From contig OY769938.1 in the NCBI GenBank assembly GCA_963669295.1, forward strand, positions 1,550,001-1,614,000: 64,000 nt of DNA, read 5' to 3'. Shown here in pieces: positions 17,158 through 23,972 of this stretch. The DNA comes from G963669295 sp963669295. GTDB lineage: Bacteria > Bacteroidota > Bacteroidia > Flavobacteriales_D > CALLUQ01. The notes below the pieces were generated by a model. That model saw nothing but the letters and a program-made list of their open reading frames with translations. It had not been told where the DNA came from and did not search any database. Made by a program: the position numbers and the translations under genes. How positions within the stretch are numbered: the first letter of the stretch is position 1; each line of letters begins with the position of its first letter.

Positions 17158-17370
17158 TTTACCGCCACATATAATAAGTGGTTTCTCTTACATTATTTCG
17201 TTGATAATGCCATTTTTATTAAGATTGATGAATATCTACTGTATTTGCTAAGTGTTGAGGAAAAGGATATCCCCGAACATAAAAGAGAAATGTTCAATAA
17301 GCTATTCCCATCTGTCAAGGATATGATGATGGAGTTCTTGTATGACGAAAAAATTGATAAAAGTAGTTAG
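17158..17370 (+). pseudogene. Possible 3' remnant of an unidentified gene
   Basis: A frame stays open from the stop of the preceding gene to a TAG at 17368-17370. It reads as plausible protein ('FLLHYFVDNAIFIKIDEYLL', then 'DIPEHKREMFNKLFPSVKD' and 'MMMEFLYDEKIDKSS') but has no start codon before 17290. It looks like the C-terminal piece of a decayed gene. No family recognised. Confidence 0.3.
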
Positions 17371-17411
17371 CGCTAATTTTTAGGTGAAACACTCCGCATC
17401 TTCGCGTCGTC

Positions 17412-17432
17412 ATCCCGAACTTATTTCGGAAT
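17412..17432. repeat. Dispersed palindrome, inverted copy (ATCCCGAA-CTTAT-TTCGGAAT)
   Basis: Same architecture as the copies at 1713 and 2029 but in inverse orientation (the loop is close to the complement of ACAAG) and with one stem mismatch. It lies in the 300-base gap before the 132-aa gene, which otherwise holds only a second copy and A-rich DNA. Confidence 0.6.
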
Positions 17433-17477
17433 CCGGACAGTGAGAGGCACTTTAATACTAACGTATTATTCCACAAG

Positions 17478-17498
17478 ATGCTGAAACAAGTTCAGCAT
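17478..17498. repeat. Dispersed palindrome (ATGCTGAA-ACAAG-TTCAGCAT)
   Basis: Perfect 8-bp stem with the ACAAG loop. Compared with the copy at 1713, two stem positions differ on the left arm and both are compensated on the right arm. Confidence 0.7.
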
Positions 17499-17675
17499 GA
17501 CGTTACTGCAAAAAAAAAAGATCACTTTCAACATCTTTCACCCAAAAAAGGTAACTGTATATTACTTTACACAGAAAAATAATTTGCTCTTTGTCTCCCC
17601 CCACAATAGTAGGTATCAAAACAGTTATCAATATATTTAGGGCAATCAATGAATTAATCACTAAACCGAATTATT

Positions 17676-18074
17676 ATGAAACAAGCTACTCCTCAACCAA
17701 CGATAGAAGGCACGTGGACTGTTTATTATACCTGGCTCACCAGTCAGCCTGCAGAGTATTACAGTATCGACATTACATTTAATGCTGATGGAACCTTAAC
17801 CCAGAAGAACAGCAGTGGTGGCACATGGACCAGCGGAGCAAATGGAGCCATGAGTTGGGCCTATAAAGTAACCAATCCAGGCGCTTCCCCCATCACCTAT
17901 TCAGGCAATATCATTGGGTATGCCATGTTAGGCAAAATGACAGGTTGTTGGTATGGAGGCTGGTGGTATGCTGTAAAAAAAGATTACCCCTATGGAGGAC
18001 ATGGTGTTACGGATGCTGATGCCATCGGAGATGCCGTGAGAATGATGGCGCCAAACATTGTGGCACCGGAGTAG
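17676..18074 (+). CDS. Hypothetical cytoplasmic or small beta-rich protein
   Basis: 132 aa without a signal peptide. It contains repeated aromatic/Thr strands ('GTWTVYYTWLTSQPAEYYSI', 'GGTWTSGANGAMSWAYKV') and 'GKMTGCWYGGWWYAVKKD', a pattern like lipocalin- or avidin-type small beta-barrels (G-T-W near the start, later W/Y-rich strands). That assignment is a guess. It stands alone between palindromic repeats and the long gene-free region. Confidence 0.55.
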   Translation: MKQATPQPTIEGTWTVYYTWLTSQPAEYYSIDITFNADGTLTQKNSSGGTWTSGANGAMSWAYKVTNPGASPITYSGNIIGYAMLGKMTGCWYGGWWYAVKKDYPYGGHGVTDADAIGDAVRMMAPNIVAPE

Positions 18075-18454
18075 TTCATTGAATAATTACACCGTTATTG
18101 AACCGTTGTTGCAATTCGGTGTTGCCGAAATGTGATGGCGGTTAATAGTTCAAGTCTATTTTGTGATTACACAAATGTTAGGTACAAGTATCCTCCTCTT
18201 CAGGCAGGTGAGTTGACGTAGTTATCAAGCAAGATTATTGATGAAAAACCAGTTACTCTATTGTTGTTTGCACGACGTGGTTTCCCAATCATTGTAGTAC
18301 GTTTATTAATAAAACTAAATCCACTCCAAAGGATTGCTCCACCCCTCAAAAAAACGCGTCAATAATTCAGTTTGACTAGCTCTTTACCGTTTTTGTAAAT
18401 ATTGTATGATAGGCTACTCAGAGGGCTTTGGGTATTTAAGGCGATAAACACGCG

Positions 18455-18678
18455 TTTTTATTCAAAAAAGCCAAAAAAACATGCCTTTTCTTATAAAAAC
18501 CACCCTTTTTGATGCAAAAAAATATGTTTTCACTCCTTTTCAATACCCTCAATTGATATTCATCCATCAATCACCCCTCATTGGAATGCATCATTTTTAA
18601 CAAAAAACACCAAAAACTGCTCGAAAACACATCAAAATCATTAAAAAACACTCAAAAACATCAAAAAACACCTTAAAA
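18455..18678. other. Phased A/T-tracts, predicted curved DNA
   Basis: Runs of four to seven A or T recur about every helical turn. In 18455-18540 the tract centres are near 18457, 18466, 18476, 18488, 18497, 18508, 18519, 18528 and 18538. In 18602-18678 they are near 18604, 18614, 18625, 18635, 18645, 18656, 18665 and 18676. Mean spacing is about 10.3 bp. Such phasing gives strong intrinsic bending. Confidence 0.65.
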
Positions 18679-18695
18679 CTCCACCCACTACCCAG

Positions 18696-18716
18696 ATCCC
18701 GAAACCAGTTCGGGAT
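18696..18716. repeat. Dispersed palindrome (ATCCCGAA-ACCAG-TTCGGGAT)
   Basis: Perfect 8-bp stem, loop ACCAG. It lies between the curved-DNA segment and the 22-bp array. Confidence 0.7.
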
Positions 18717-18863
18717 AACAACGCAAGGCAATGATTGACTTTAAAACGACTTACCCCCCCCAAAATGCCCTACGAGATGTGCTTTTTCAAAAAAGGCAAT
18801 TTTAGACCGCTTTTTTTTTCTACAAATCAACCATAAACAAGTATTTGATACCGTATTAACAGG

Positions 18864-19325
18864 AGTAGGTCAGACTATTGTGTGGGGTAGGTCTAACTTA
18901 TGCCTGGGGTAAGTCCGACTATTGCACCAGGTAAGTCGAACTTATGCATAGAGCAAGTCGAACCATTGTGCATCATAAGTTGCTCTTATGCCCATAGATA
19001 ATTCACCCATCTACCAACATAAGCCAAACCATTGATAGGGGATGTCCTGACTAGCTCTCCACCATAGTTAAACTATTGCCATGCATAGGTTCGCACATCA
19101 TACCACATAAGTCAACACATCAATGGTCAATGGCTATACCATTGCGTGCCATAAGTTGAACCATTGCGCCTCCACCGTTTACCCTTTGAAGCACAAAGGG
19201 TAAACCATCACCTATTATACCTTGAACCATCAAAGCACCCAGGTTGAACCATTGCCAGGAGTATGTTACCCCCTTAACAAGAGATGCTCAAACTATTGAT
19301 AAGCAATACTCCAACCATCAATCTA
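18864..19325. repeat. Degenerate tandem array, 21 units with an exact 22-bp period
   Basis: Units start at 18864, 18886, 18908 and so on every 22 bases to 19304, without a single insertion or deletion. The consensus of the first 17 positions is roughly NATAAGTTGAACYATTG, followed by five variable bases. The unit at 19150 (starting CATAAGTTGAACCATTG) is a near-perfect example. C at position 12 occurs in 19 of 21 units and T at position 7 is also strongly kept, while most other positions vary. Because 22 is not a multiple of three the array is not coding. It is not CRISPR: there are no identical repeats and no spacers. Confidence 0.8.
19177..19205. repeat. Perfect 12-bp hairpin inside the 22-bp array
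   Basis: GTTTACCCTTTG-AAGCA-CAAAGGGTAAAC, a perfect inverted repeat spanning array units 15 and 16. Its core CCCTTTG...GCACAAAGGG recurs in the leader hairpin at 19556-19579. Confidence 0.75.
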
Positions 19326-19555
19326 CCAATGCATGAATAACGGTGTTTTGGGGTAAAATCAAAAAAAAGTGAAAATTTTTATCACTGATAATCAGCGACT
19401 TACGAAAAAAGTAGCATTTTTTTTCATCCCCCAAGCAACCTTTTGGGTCAAAAATGCATCTTAATAGTGCTCCGCTGCCAACCCATCTCGCAGTGGACAC
19501 TGCTAAAGGTCTTGTCCACCTTCTATTCGCTTATTGATGTATGAATTAAGATGAA

Positions 19556-19630
19556 CCCTTTGTTGCCGGGCACAAAGGGCGTAAAATGAATATTGTTTCA
19601 TTCAGGCTTCGTATGCCCGGTTGCGAAGCC
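19556..19630 (+). promoter_or_regulatory. Structured leader with two hairpins and complementary loops
   Basis: Hairpin 1: CCCTTTGT (19556-19563), loop TGCCGGGC, ACAAAGGG (19572-19579). Hairpin 2: GGCTTCG (19605-19611), loop TATGCCCGGTTG, CGAAGCC (19624-19630). The loop bases CCGGGC (19566-19571) and GCCCGG (19615-19620) are complementary, so a kissing interaction is possible. The structure ends 19 bases before the ATG of the 186-aa gene and may control its translation. Confidence 0.5.
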
Positions 19631-19649
19631 GACTTAATACTTAATCGTT

Positions 19650-20210
19650 ATGATTAAACAAGTAAATGGATCGATGAGCGACCAGGAGCGCGACTCGATC
19701 AAACAACACCTGGAACAGGCATTGCAACTAATGCCGTTCCTCATCGACCTTGACAGTGAAGACCGTCAAAGGGGAATTAAACTGGGCGAACGCAGTCATT
19801 CGTTTGCTCAAAAAGTCATGAACCACGTGATGGAAGACTCGCGCTTGCTTCCCGGGTTCATCAACAGCAACAAGCTGGAGAGCGACTACCAGTTTTGGAG
19901 TAACCTCTACCTGGTAAACATGAAGCTCAAGCAGCTGAACGAGTCGGTCGACGACACGTTGATGGCCATGGGCAGTCAGTTGTTCGACGACTTGCTGGAT
20001 GTGTACCACCATGTAAAATTGGCTAAGGGGCGCATCCCGGGGATCGACACGTTGCACAAAGACCTGCAACAACGCTGGTTGAAAAAACGTGGCATCTCCA
20101 TCGATGAAGAAGGACTGGGCATCACCGACAATGATGTAGACGGCAACGTCAGCAACAACGATCCGATGGGTGGATCGGGTGATGGCCAGGAGTCTCCTAC
20201 CGATTCTTAA
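19650..20210 (+). CDS. Conserved-type hypothetical helical protein
   Basis: 186 aa, no signal peptide, largely alpha-helical, with an acidic, Gly/Ser/Asn-rich C-terminal tail (from about residue 150). The pattern 'ALQLMPFLIDLDSEDRQRG', 'KLGERSHSFAQKVM', 'LNESVDDTLMAMGSQLFDDL' and 'IPGIDTLHKDLQQRW' resembles a family of uncharacterised 150-190-aa proteins that I recall from Bacteroidota (signatures FLI.L...ER, K.G..S..F..K, L.D..M..GS.A......Y). No function is known to me. The gene has a structured leader, a 3' hairpin (TACAGCC/GGCTGTA, 20224-20263) and its own terminator. It follows the 22-bp array directly. Confidence 0.7.
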   Translation: MIKQVNGSMSDQERDSIKQHLEQALQLMPFLIDLDSEDRQRGIKLGERSHSFAQKVMNHVMEDSRLLPGFINSNKLESDYQFWSNLYLVNMKLKQLNESVDDTLMAMGSQLFDDLLDVYHHVKLAKGRIPGIDTLHKDLQQRWLKKRGISIDEEGLGITDNDVDGNVSNNDPMGGSGDGQESPTDS

Positions 20211-20274
20211 CCGGAGCGGTAACTACAGCCTAAAAGGACAATACGCGTAAAGCGAGGGCTGTAAAGACTCATCC

Positions 20275-20334
20275 AACCGGGTTCGGATTTTGATCTGCCT
20301 CAGGCAGGCAGAATCACGGGCCCGGTTTTTTTTA
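20275..20334 (+). terminator. Terminator with an inserted secondary hairpin
   Basis: Outer stem AACCGGG (20275-20281) pairs with CCCGGTT (20321-20327) and runs into T8. The apex contains a second palindromic segment (tctgcct...aggcaga), so the terminator appears enlarged by a dispersed palindromic element. Confidence 0.65.
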
Positions 20335-20337
20335 TAC

Positions 20338-20371
20338 AAAAAGCGCCCACCCGTATAGGGAAGACGCTTTT
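20338..20371 (-). terminator. Terminator of the truncated response-regulator gene
   Basis: On the minus strand AAAAGCG ... CGCTTTTT with an inner CCC/GGG pairing, followed by GTATAAAA. It lies about 20 bases after the stop at 20390. Confidence 0.6.
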
Positions 20372-20389
20372 CGTGGGGCTAACTTCAAC

Positions 20390-20623
20390 TTATTTCGAAT
20401 ACAAGCGAAGGTACCCTGTTTGACCTCCATCGTATCGAAACTCCCCCTTTAATTGAATATCGATTAAAAAAAGGTCGGGAGCTTCGGTATGCAGTTGATC
20501 GATGGTTTCTTCAAAACGTTCGGCCACGCCTACTACTGTATGCCCCATATCTTCGAGGTGCATAGCAATGTTATCGGCAATCAACACCTCGTCTTCTACA
20601 ATGCCTATTTTCAGCGCTTTCAT
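20390..20623 (-). pseudogene. Truncated response-regulator receiver domain
   Basis: 77 aa. Residues 1-60 are a normal CheY-like N-terminal half: acidic pair in 'GIVEDEVLIADNIAMHLEDM', and phosphoacceptor Asp55 in 'LFLIDIQLKGE'. After that the sequence changes to 'FRYDGGQTGYLRLYSK' and stops, so strands 4 and 5 with the conserved Thr/Ser and Lys switch residues, and any output domain, are missing. It is most likely a gene decayed by deletion or frameshift. A short functional peptide is less likely. It has its own terminator. Confidence 0.7.
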
Positions 20624-20682
20624 TCGTTCAAAGATATAAACAAGCCCTCAACTTATGAATACTCTTTCCGAGTGAATTCATG

Positions 20683-21021
20683 CTAGTTGAACCACACAGC
20701 ATAACGCTTTCTACGCAATTCCAATGCCAGTTTTTTTTCCAATGCCAATGCCTCGGCACGGGTGGCTACGGGAGGGATATGGTTGTACAAGCTGCCGCGC
20801 AGGTAACGGCCATACTTTTCTACAATATTGGCCGATAGCTTGTGGCCTTTCTTGTTTCTGTGTCCTGTTTTATGCTGTTTGAACCGTTCTTCAGGTGTTT
20901 TGCTGGTCATGCCTACATACAGGCATTCCAGCACTCCATTGAATTGGGGGTTGGCTGCTCTAAATTTGGTGTTTTCGGTAAAAACTTTTTTCGATAACTC
21001 TATGACATAGACCCGGTACAT
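20683..21021 (-). CDS. GIY-YIG nuclease family protein
   Basis: 112 aa, single GIY-YIG-type domain. The N-terminal strand 'YRVYVIEL' replaces GIY, and 'LECLYVGMTSKTPEERFKQH' is the YIG strand plus the helix with catalytic Arg and His. The C-terminal helix 'TRAEALALEKKLALELRRKR' has the metal-binding Glu. An insertion of about 15 residues separates the two strands. Stand-alone domains of this size are common, and their substrate (probably branched or damaged DNA) is usually unknown. It starts one base after the upstream gene's stop, as the last gene of the seven-gene operon. Confidence 0.75.
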   Translation of the reverse strand: MYRVYVIELSKKVFTENTKFRAANPQFNGVLECLYVGMTSKTPEERFKQHKTGHRNKKGHKLSANIVEKYGRYLRGSLYNHIPPVATRAEALALEKKLALELRRKRYAVWFN

Positions 21022-21022
21022 G

Positions 21023-22048
21023 CTACCACTTCACCACCACTTTACCAATAGAATCCCTGCCTTCTAAAAAGGCGTGGGCCTTCCCTACTTCGTTTACCGA
21101 AAATTCGCCTCCCACATGGGGTTTGAGCACTCCCGCTTCGGTGAGTTTTACCACTTCCTTCATGCTTCGCAAAATGGCTTCGGGCTGATAGTCGGCCACC
21201 TTCAACATGTTGATGCCCACCACTGTTTTCGAGCGCATCATCATAAAAATAGGATGGATAAAGCCCATGCTAAACACCAGGTTGAGGGTAGAGAAAATGC
21301 CCCATTTACCGCTCGAGCGCTCGGCAGCTCCGAAGCAACAAATGGAACCTCCACTGCCCAACAGTCGCATGTCTTTTTTAAACGACTTGCCCCCTACCGC
21401 ATTAAAGATGGCATCGAACCGCCCTTTTTCGCCCAACAATTTTCGGGCTTCTGCTTCATAATCGGTGGTGCGGTAATTGATGGCATGGTCAACCCCTATC
21501 GATTTTAGGTATTCCAGTTTTTCGGGCTTACTGGCGGTACCGTACACGATGCAACCTCTCCATTTGGCCAGCTGCACCAGTGCGGTGCCAACCCCACCCG
21601 CTGCGGCATGCACCAACACATGATCGCCAGGAAATAGATTCATTTTTTCGCAAGCGCTGTGGTAGGCTGTAGTGTATTGGGTAGCCAGTGCGGTGGCTGT
21701 TCCGGCAGGCATATCGGCAGGCACTTCTGCTACTGCTCGTGCATTGGTGGCCACATATTCGGCATAGCCCCCAAAACGGGTTAAGGCGGTAACCCGCTTT
21801 CCTACCAGGTTTTGATCGGCTTCTTCGCCTGCCTGCTCTACTACCCCCACTACATCGTAGCCAATAATGCTGGGCATAGGGGGTGCCTCACGGTACAGCC
21901 CTTTGCGGGCCATCACATCGGCAAAATTGAGTCCGAAGGCCTCTACCTTAATCAATACCTGGTGCGGTTTCATGGTGGGCATAGGGTGCTCGCGCACCTC
22001 AAATGCCTGCTCTACATTACCGGCTTTAACGAGTGTAACTGCCTTCAT
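21023..22048 (-). CDS. Quinone oxidoreductase-like MDR protein (VAT-1-type)
   Basis: 341 aa, zinc-independent medium-chain dehydrogenase/reductase. N-terminal GroES-like domain with 'VLIKVEAFGLNFADVMARKG', 'IGYDVVGVVEQAG' and 'FGGYAEYV'; NADPH-binding Rossmann domain with 'VLVHAAAGGVGTALVQLAK'. 'FDAIFNAVGGKSFKKDM' and 'SMGFIHPIFMMMRSKTVVGI' resemble the VAT-1/synaptic-vesicle-like branch. It lacks the catalytic zinc ligands of alcohol dehydrogenases. It overlaps the upstream GrpB gene by 23 bases. Confidence 0.85.
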   Translation of the reverse strand: MKAVTLVKAGNVEQAFEVREHPMPTMKPHQVLIKVEAFGLNFADVMARKGLYREAPPMPSIIGYDVVGVVEQAGEEADQNLVGKRVTALTRFGGYAEYVATNARAVAEVPADMPAGTATALATQYTTAYHSACEKMNLFPGDHVLVHAAAGGVGTALVQLAKWRGCIVYGTASKPEKLEYLKSIGVDHAINYRTTDYEAEARKLLGEKGRFDAIFNAVGGKSFKKDMRLLGSGGSICCFGAAERSSGKWGIFSTLNLVFSMGFIHPIFMMMRSKTVVGINMLKVADYQPEAILRSMKEVVKLTEAGVLKPHVGGEFSVNEVGKAHAFLEGRDSIGKVVVKW

Positions 22049-22607
22049 AACCTGCTTTTTGTTCGATGGATCGTATGAATGATGTTTTTGCTTGTGTGTA
22101 TTGAGTGCGGTCTTCCCAATCTTGTGCTGCCAGTTCCATTTTTAATGTCCCATAGGCATCGCGGTCTTCGGGGTGGGCACGCAGGTGGTTGCGAAACAAC
22201 AAGTGACGCGTCCAAAAGTCGGTGCCTTTTACCACTGCATGAATATGACAGATGCGGGGGAATGAAGTGCGTGGAATCAGGTCGTCGCCAAAATCAACCA
22301 CGGGCGAACGCTGCAGCTGCTCCCTGTTTTTTATCCGACTAAAAAACCGACGAAAAGGCATCACATCCTCGTGGCGTTTTACATAAATCAGCCCATCGGC
22401 CAACAACGGCTCAACAAGGGCATTCAATGCCTCTTCGTTAGGGGCGCCAAGCATTATATCTACAATGGGCTTGGCTGCCAGCCCTGGCACCGAAGTGCTG
22501 CCCACATGTTCAATGGCAATAGTAGGAAAGATTTGCCGCAACCGGGCCTCTTCCTCTTCAAAGGTAGTTACCCAGGTAGAGGTATATGGCACTACCTCAA
22601 TTTGCAT
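22026..22607 (-). CDS. GrpB family (UPF0157) protein
   Basis: 193 aa from the ATG at 22607, which starts the domain directly ('MQIEVVPYTSTWVTTFEEEE'). The family hallmark 'EHVGSTSVPGLAAKPIVDI' is present, as are 'HIHAVVKGTDFWTRHLLFRN' and 'YGTLKMELA'. GrpB proteins have a nucleotidyltransferase-like fold, and their function is poorly defined. A longer frame to 22676 exists but lies inside the upstream gene. The gene overlaps both neighbours slightly, indicating translational coupling. Confidence 0.85.
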   Translation of the reverse strand: MQIEVVPYTSTWVTTFEEEEARLRQIFPTIAIEHVGSTSVPGLAAKPIVDIMLGAPNEEALNALVEPLLADGLIYVKRHEDVMPFRRFFSRIKNREQLQRSPVVDFGDDLIPRTSFPRICHIHAVVKGTDFWTRHLLFRNHLRAHPEDRDAYGTLKMELAAQDWEDRTQYTQAKTSFIRSIEQKAGYEGSYTR

Positions 22608-23283
22608 ACACCAAATCGAGGTGTTCGGAATCGAAAATAGCCATGGGTGTAACCACCGGCTCATCCATTGGCACATTGCCCTCGTAGCGCTCTTGCAGCT
22701 TGGCTTGCACCTCCTCAGAGCTCAGGTCGAGGTCGCCCAATTGTTGACGCTCTGCCAAATCAATCTCTGCCCCTTCGCTAAAAACTTTCCACACCAACTC
22801 CGAACAATAAATGCGGTCGTTCGACCATTCGAAATAAGGATCGTAAGGGGCTCCTCTTGCCGCCTTTGCAGCACCTACCATTTTAATTTGCACCATGGGG
22901 TCGCCCAATACTTCATCGCTGTTTTTCAATCGTTTTACCACATAATGGCCATCCACCCCCTGGGCAATCCAGTCTTCAATGGGCGTAATCTTCACTACAT
23001 CCGAAGCTTCCAACACAGTAACCTTGCCGTTAACTTCATTTACATTTACAATGCCCATGTGGCTGTATTTTCCTCCGGTAGCCAGTTGAATGGCTTCGCT
23101 TTGTTCGGAAGCAGACACCTGGAAAATGATGTCGCCATTGTGGTAATCGGAAAAGGAAGTGGCCCGCACTACTTCTGGTTGTGCTGTGGTGTCGGACGAC
23201 GTTTCTGTTGCGTTTTCTACCGTTGGTTCGGTGCTACATGCCAAAAGCAGCATAGCACCCCATAAGGCCCAAAGTTGTTTCAT
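22597..23283 (-). CDS. YiiX-like NlpC/P60-superfamily lipoprotein
   Basis: 228 aa. Lipobox 'MLLLACS' with Cys16, then an acidic Thr/Ser linker. The domain is a permuted papain-like (YiiX/YebB, DUF830-type) fold. 'NGDIIFQVS' is the first strand, 'GKYSHMGIV' carries the catalytic His75, and 'IYCSELVWKVF' carries the catalytic Cys160. Such enzymes are suspected amidases or peptidases acting on peptidoglycan or lipids at the envelope. It overlaps rsmI by four bases and grpB by 11. Confidence 0.82.
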   Translation of the reverse strand: MKQLWALWGAMLLLACSTEPTVENATETSSDTTAQPEVVRATSFSDYHNGDIIFQVSASEQSEAIQLATGGKYSHMGIVNVNEVNGKVTVLEASDVVKITPIEDWIAQGVDGHYVVKRLKNSDEVLGDPMVQIKMVGAAKAARGAPYDPYFEWSNDRIYCSELVWKVFSEGAEIDLAERQQLGDLDLSSEEVQAKLQERYEGNVPMDEPVVTPMAIFDSEHLDLVYAN

Positions 23284-23972
23284 GCTTTTTTCTCTTTTCG
23301 GGTGGTTTTCCCTCCTAATATAATAACGATTTCGCCTTTTACCGTTTTACTATTGAAATATTCGGTCACCTCTTTCAGCGTTCCACGTTGTGTTTCTTCG
23401 TGTATCTTGGTCAGCTCGCGCGATACTGAAACAGGGCGATCGTCGCCCATGTATTCGGCCAACTGTGTTAGTGTTTTTACCAACCGGTAGGGCGATTCGT
23501 AAAACACCATGGTGCGTTCTTCTTCGGCCAACTGCTGTAGCCGCGTTTGTCGTCCCTTCTTTTGAGGCAGGAAGCCTTCAAAACAAAAACGATCGCACGG
23601 CAACCCCGAATTCACCAATGCCGGCACAAAAGCAGTAGGGCCGGGCAGGCATTCGATGGTTACCCCGTGTTGAACACATTCGCGCACCAACAAAAAACCA
23701 GGGTCGGAAATGCCGGGAGTACCTGCATCCGATACCAACGCCACATTTTCGCCTGCTGCCATGCGCTCGGCCAATCGCTCCACCGTTTTGTGTTCGTTGT
23801 GTTGGTGATGGGCCATCAGCTTTTGATCGATGTTAAGGTGTTTTAACAACTTCCCCGTAACGCGAGTGTCTTCCGCCAACACCACATCTACTTCCTTCAA
23901 CAAACGAATGGCCCGTAACGTCATGTCTTCGAGGTTACCAATGGGGGTGGGGATCAGGTACAACGTTCCCAT
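23280..23972 (-). CDS. rsmI: 16S rRNA (cytidine1402-2'-O)-methyltransferase
   Basis: 230 aa, tetrapyrrole-methylase fold. Diagnostic motifs: 'LYLIPTPIGNLEDMTLRA' at the N-terminus, 'EDTRVTGKLL', 'ALVSDAGTPGISDPGFLLV' and 'CLPGPTAFVPALVNSGLPCD'. It methylates C1402 of 16S rRNA in the P site with SAM. It is slightly shorter than E. coli RsmI and lacks the C-terminal extension. Tightly packed operon: one base shared with the peptidase stop (TAATG) and four with the YiiX-like gene. Confidence 0.93.
   Translation of the reverse strand: MGTLYLIPTPIGNLEDMTLRAIRLLKEVDVVLAEDTRVTGKLLKHLNIDQKLMAHHQHNEHKTVERLAERMAAGENVALVSDAGTPGISDPGFLLVRECVQHGVTIECLPGPTAFVPALVNSGLPCDRFCFEGFLPQKKGRQTRLQQLAEEERTMVFYESPYRLVKTLTQLAEYMGDDRPVSVSRELTKIHEETQRGTLKEVTEYFNSKTVKGEIVIILGGKTTRKEKKA

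Larger units (their letters stand above)
18075..19649. other. 1.57-kb gene-free region with helically phased DNA and a 22-bp array
   Basis: No frame here looks like a protein. From left to right: about 380 bases of ordinary DNA with one small inverted repeat (TTGTG-ATTA-CACAA near 18160-18173); phased A/T-tracts at 18455-18678; a dispersed palindrome at 18696-18716; the 22-bp array at 18864-19325; A/T-tract-rich flank to about 19424; and a hairpin-rich leader at 19556-19630 before the next gene. Confidence 0.75.

Noticed and set aside
18864..19325. CRISPR array
   Set aside because: Units are contiguous, none are identical, there are no spacers and no cas genes nearby.
19318..19500. 60-codon minus-strand frame
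   Set aside because: Lies in A/T-tract-rich DNA at the array edge; low-complexity Phe/Lys-rich product without start signals.
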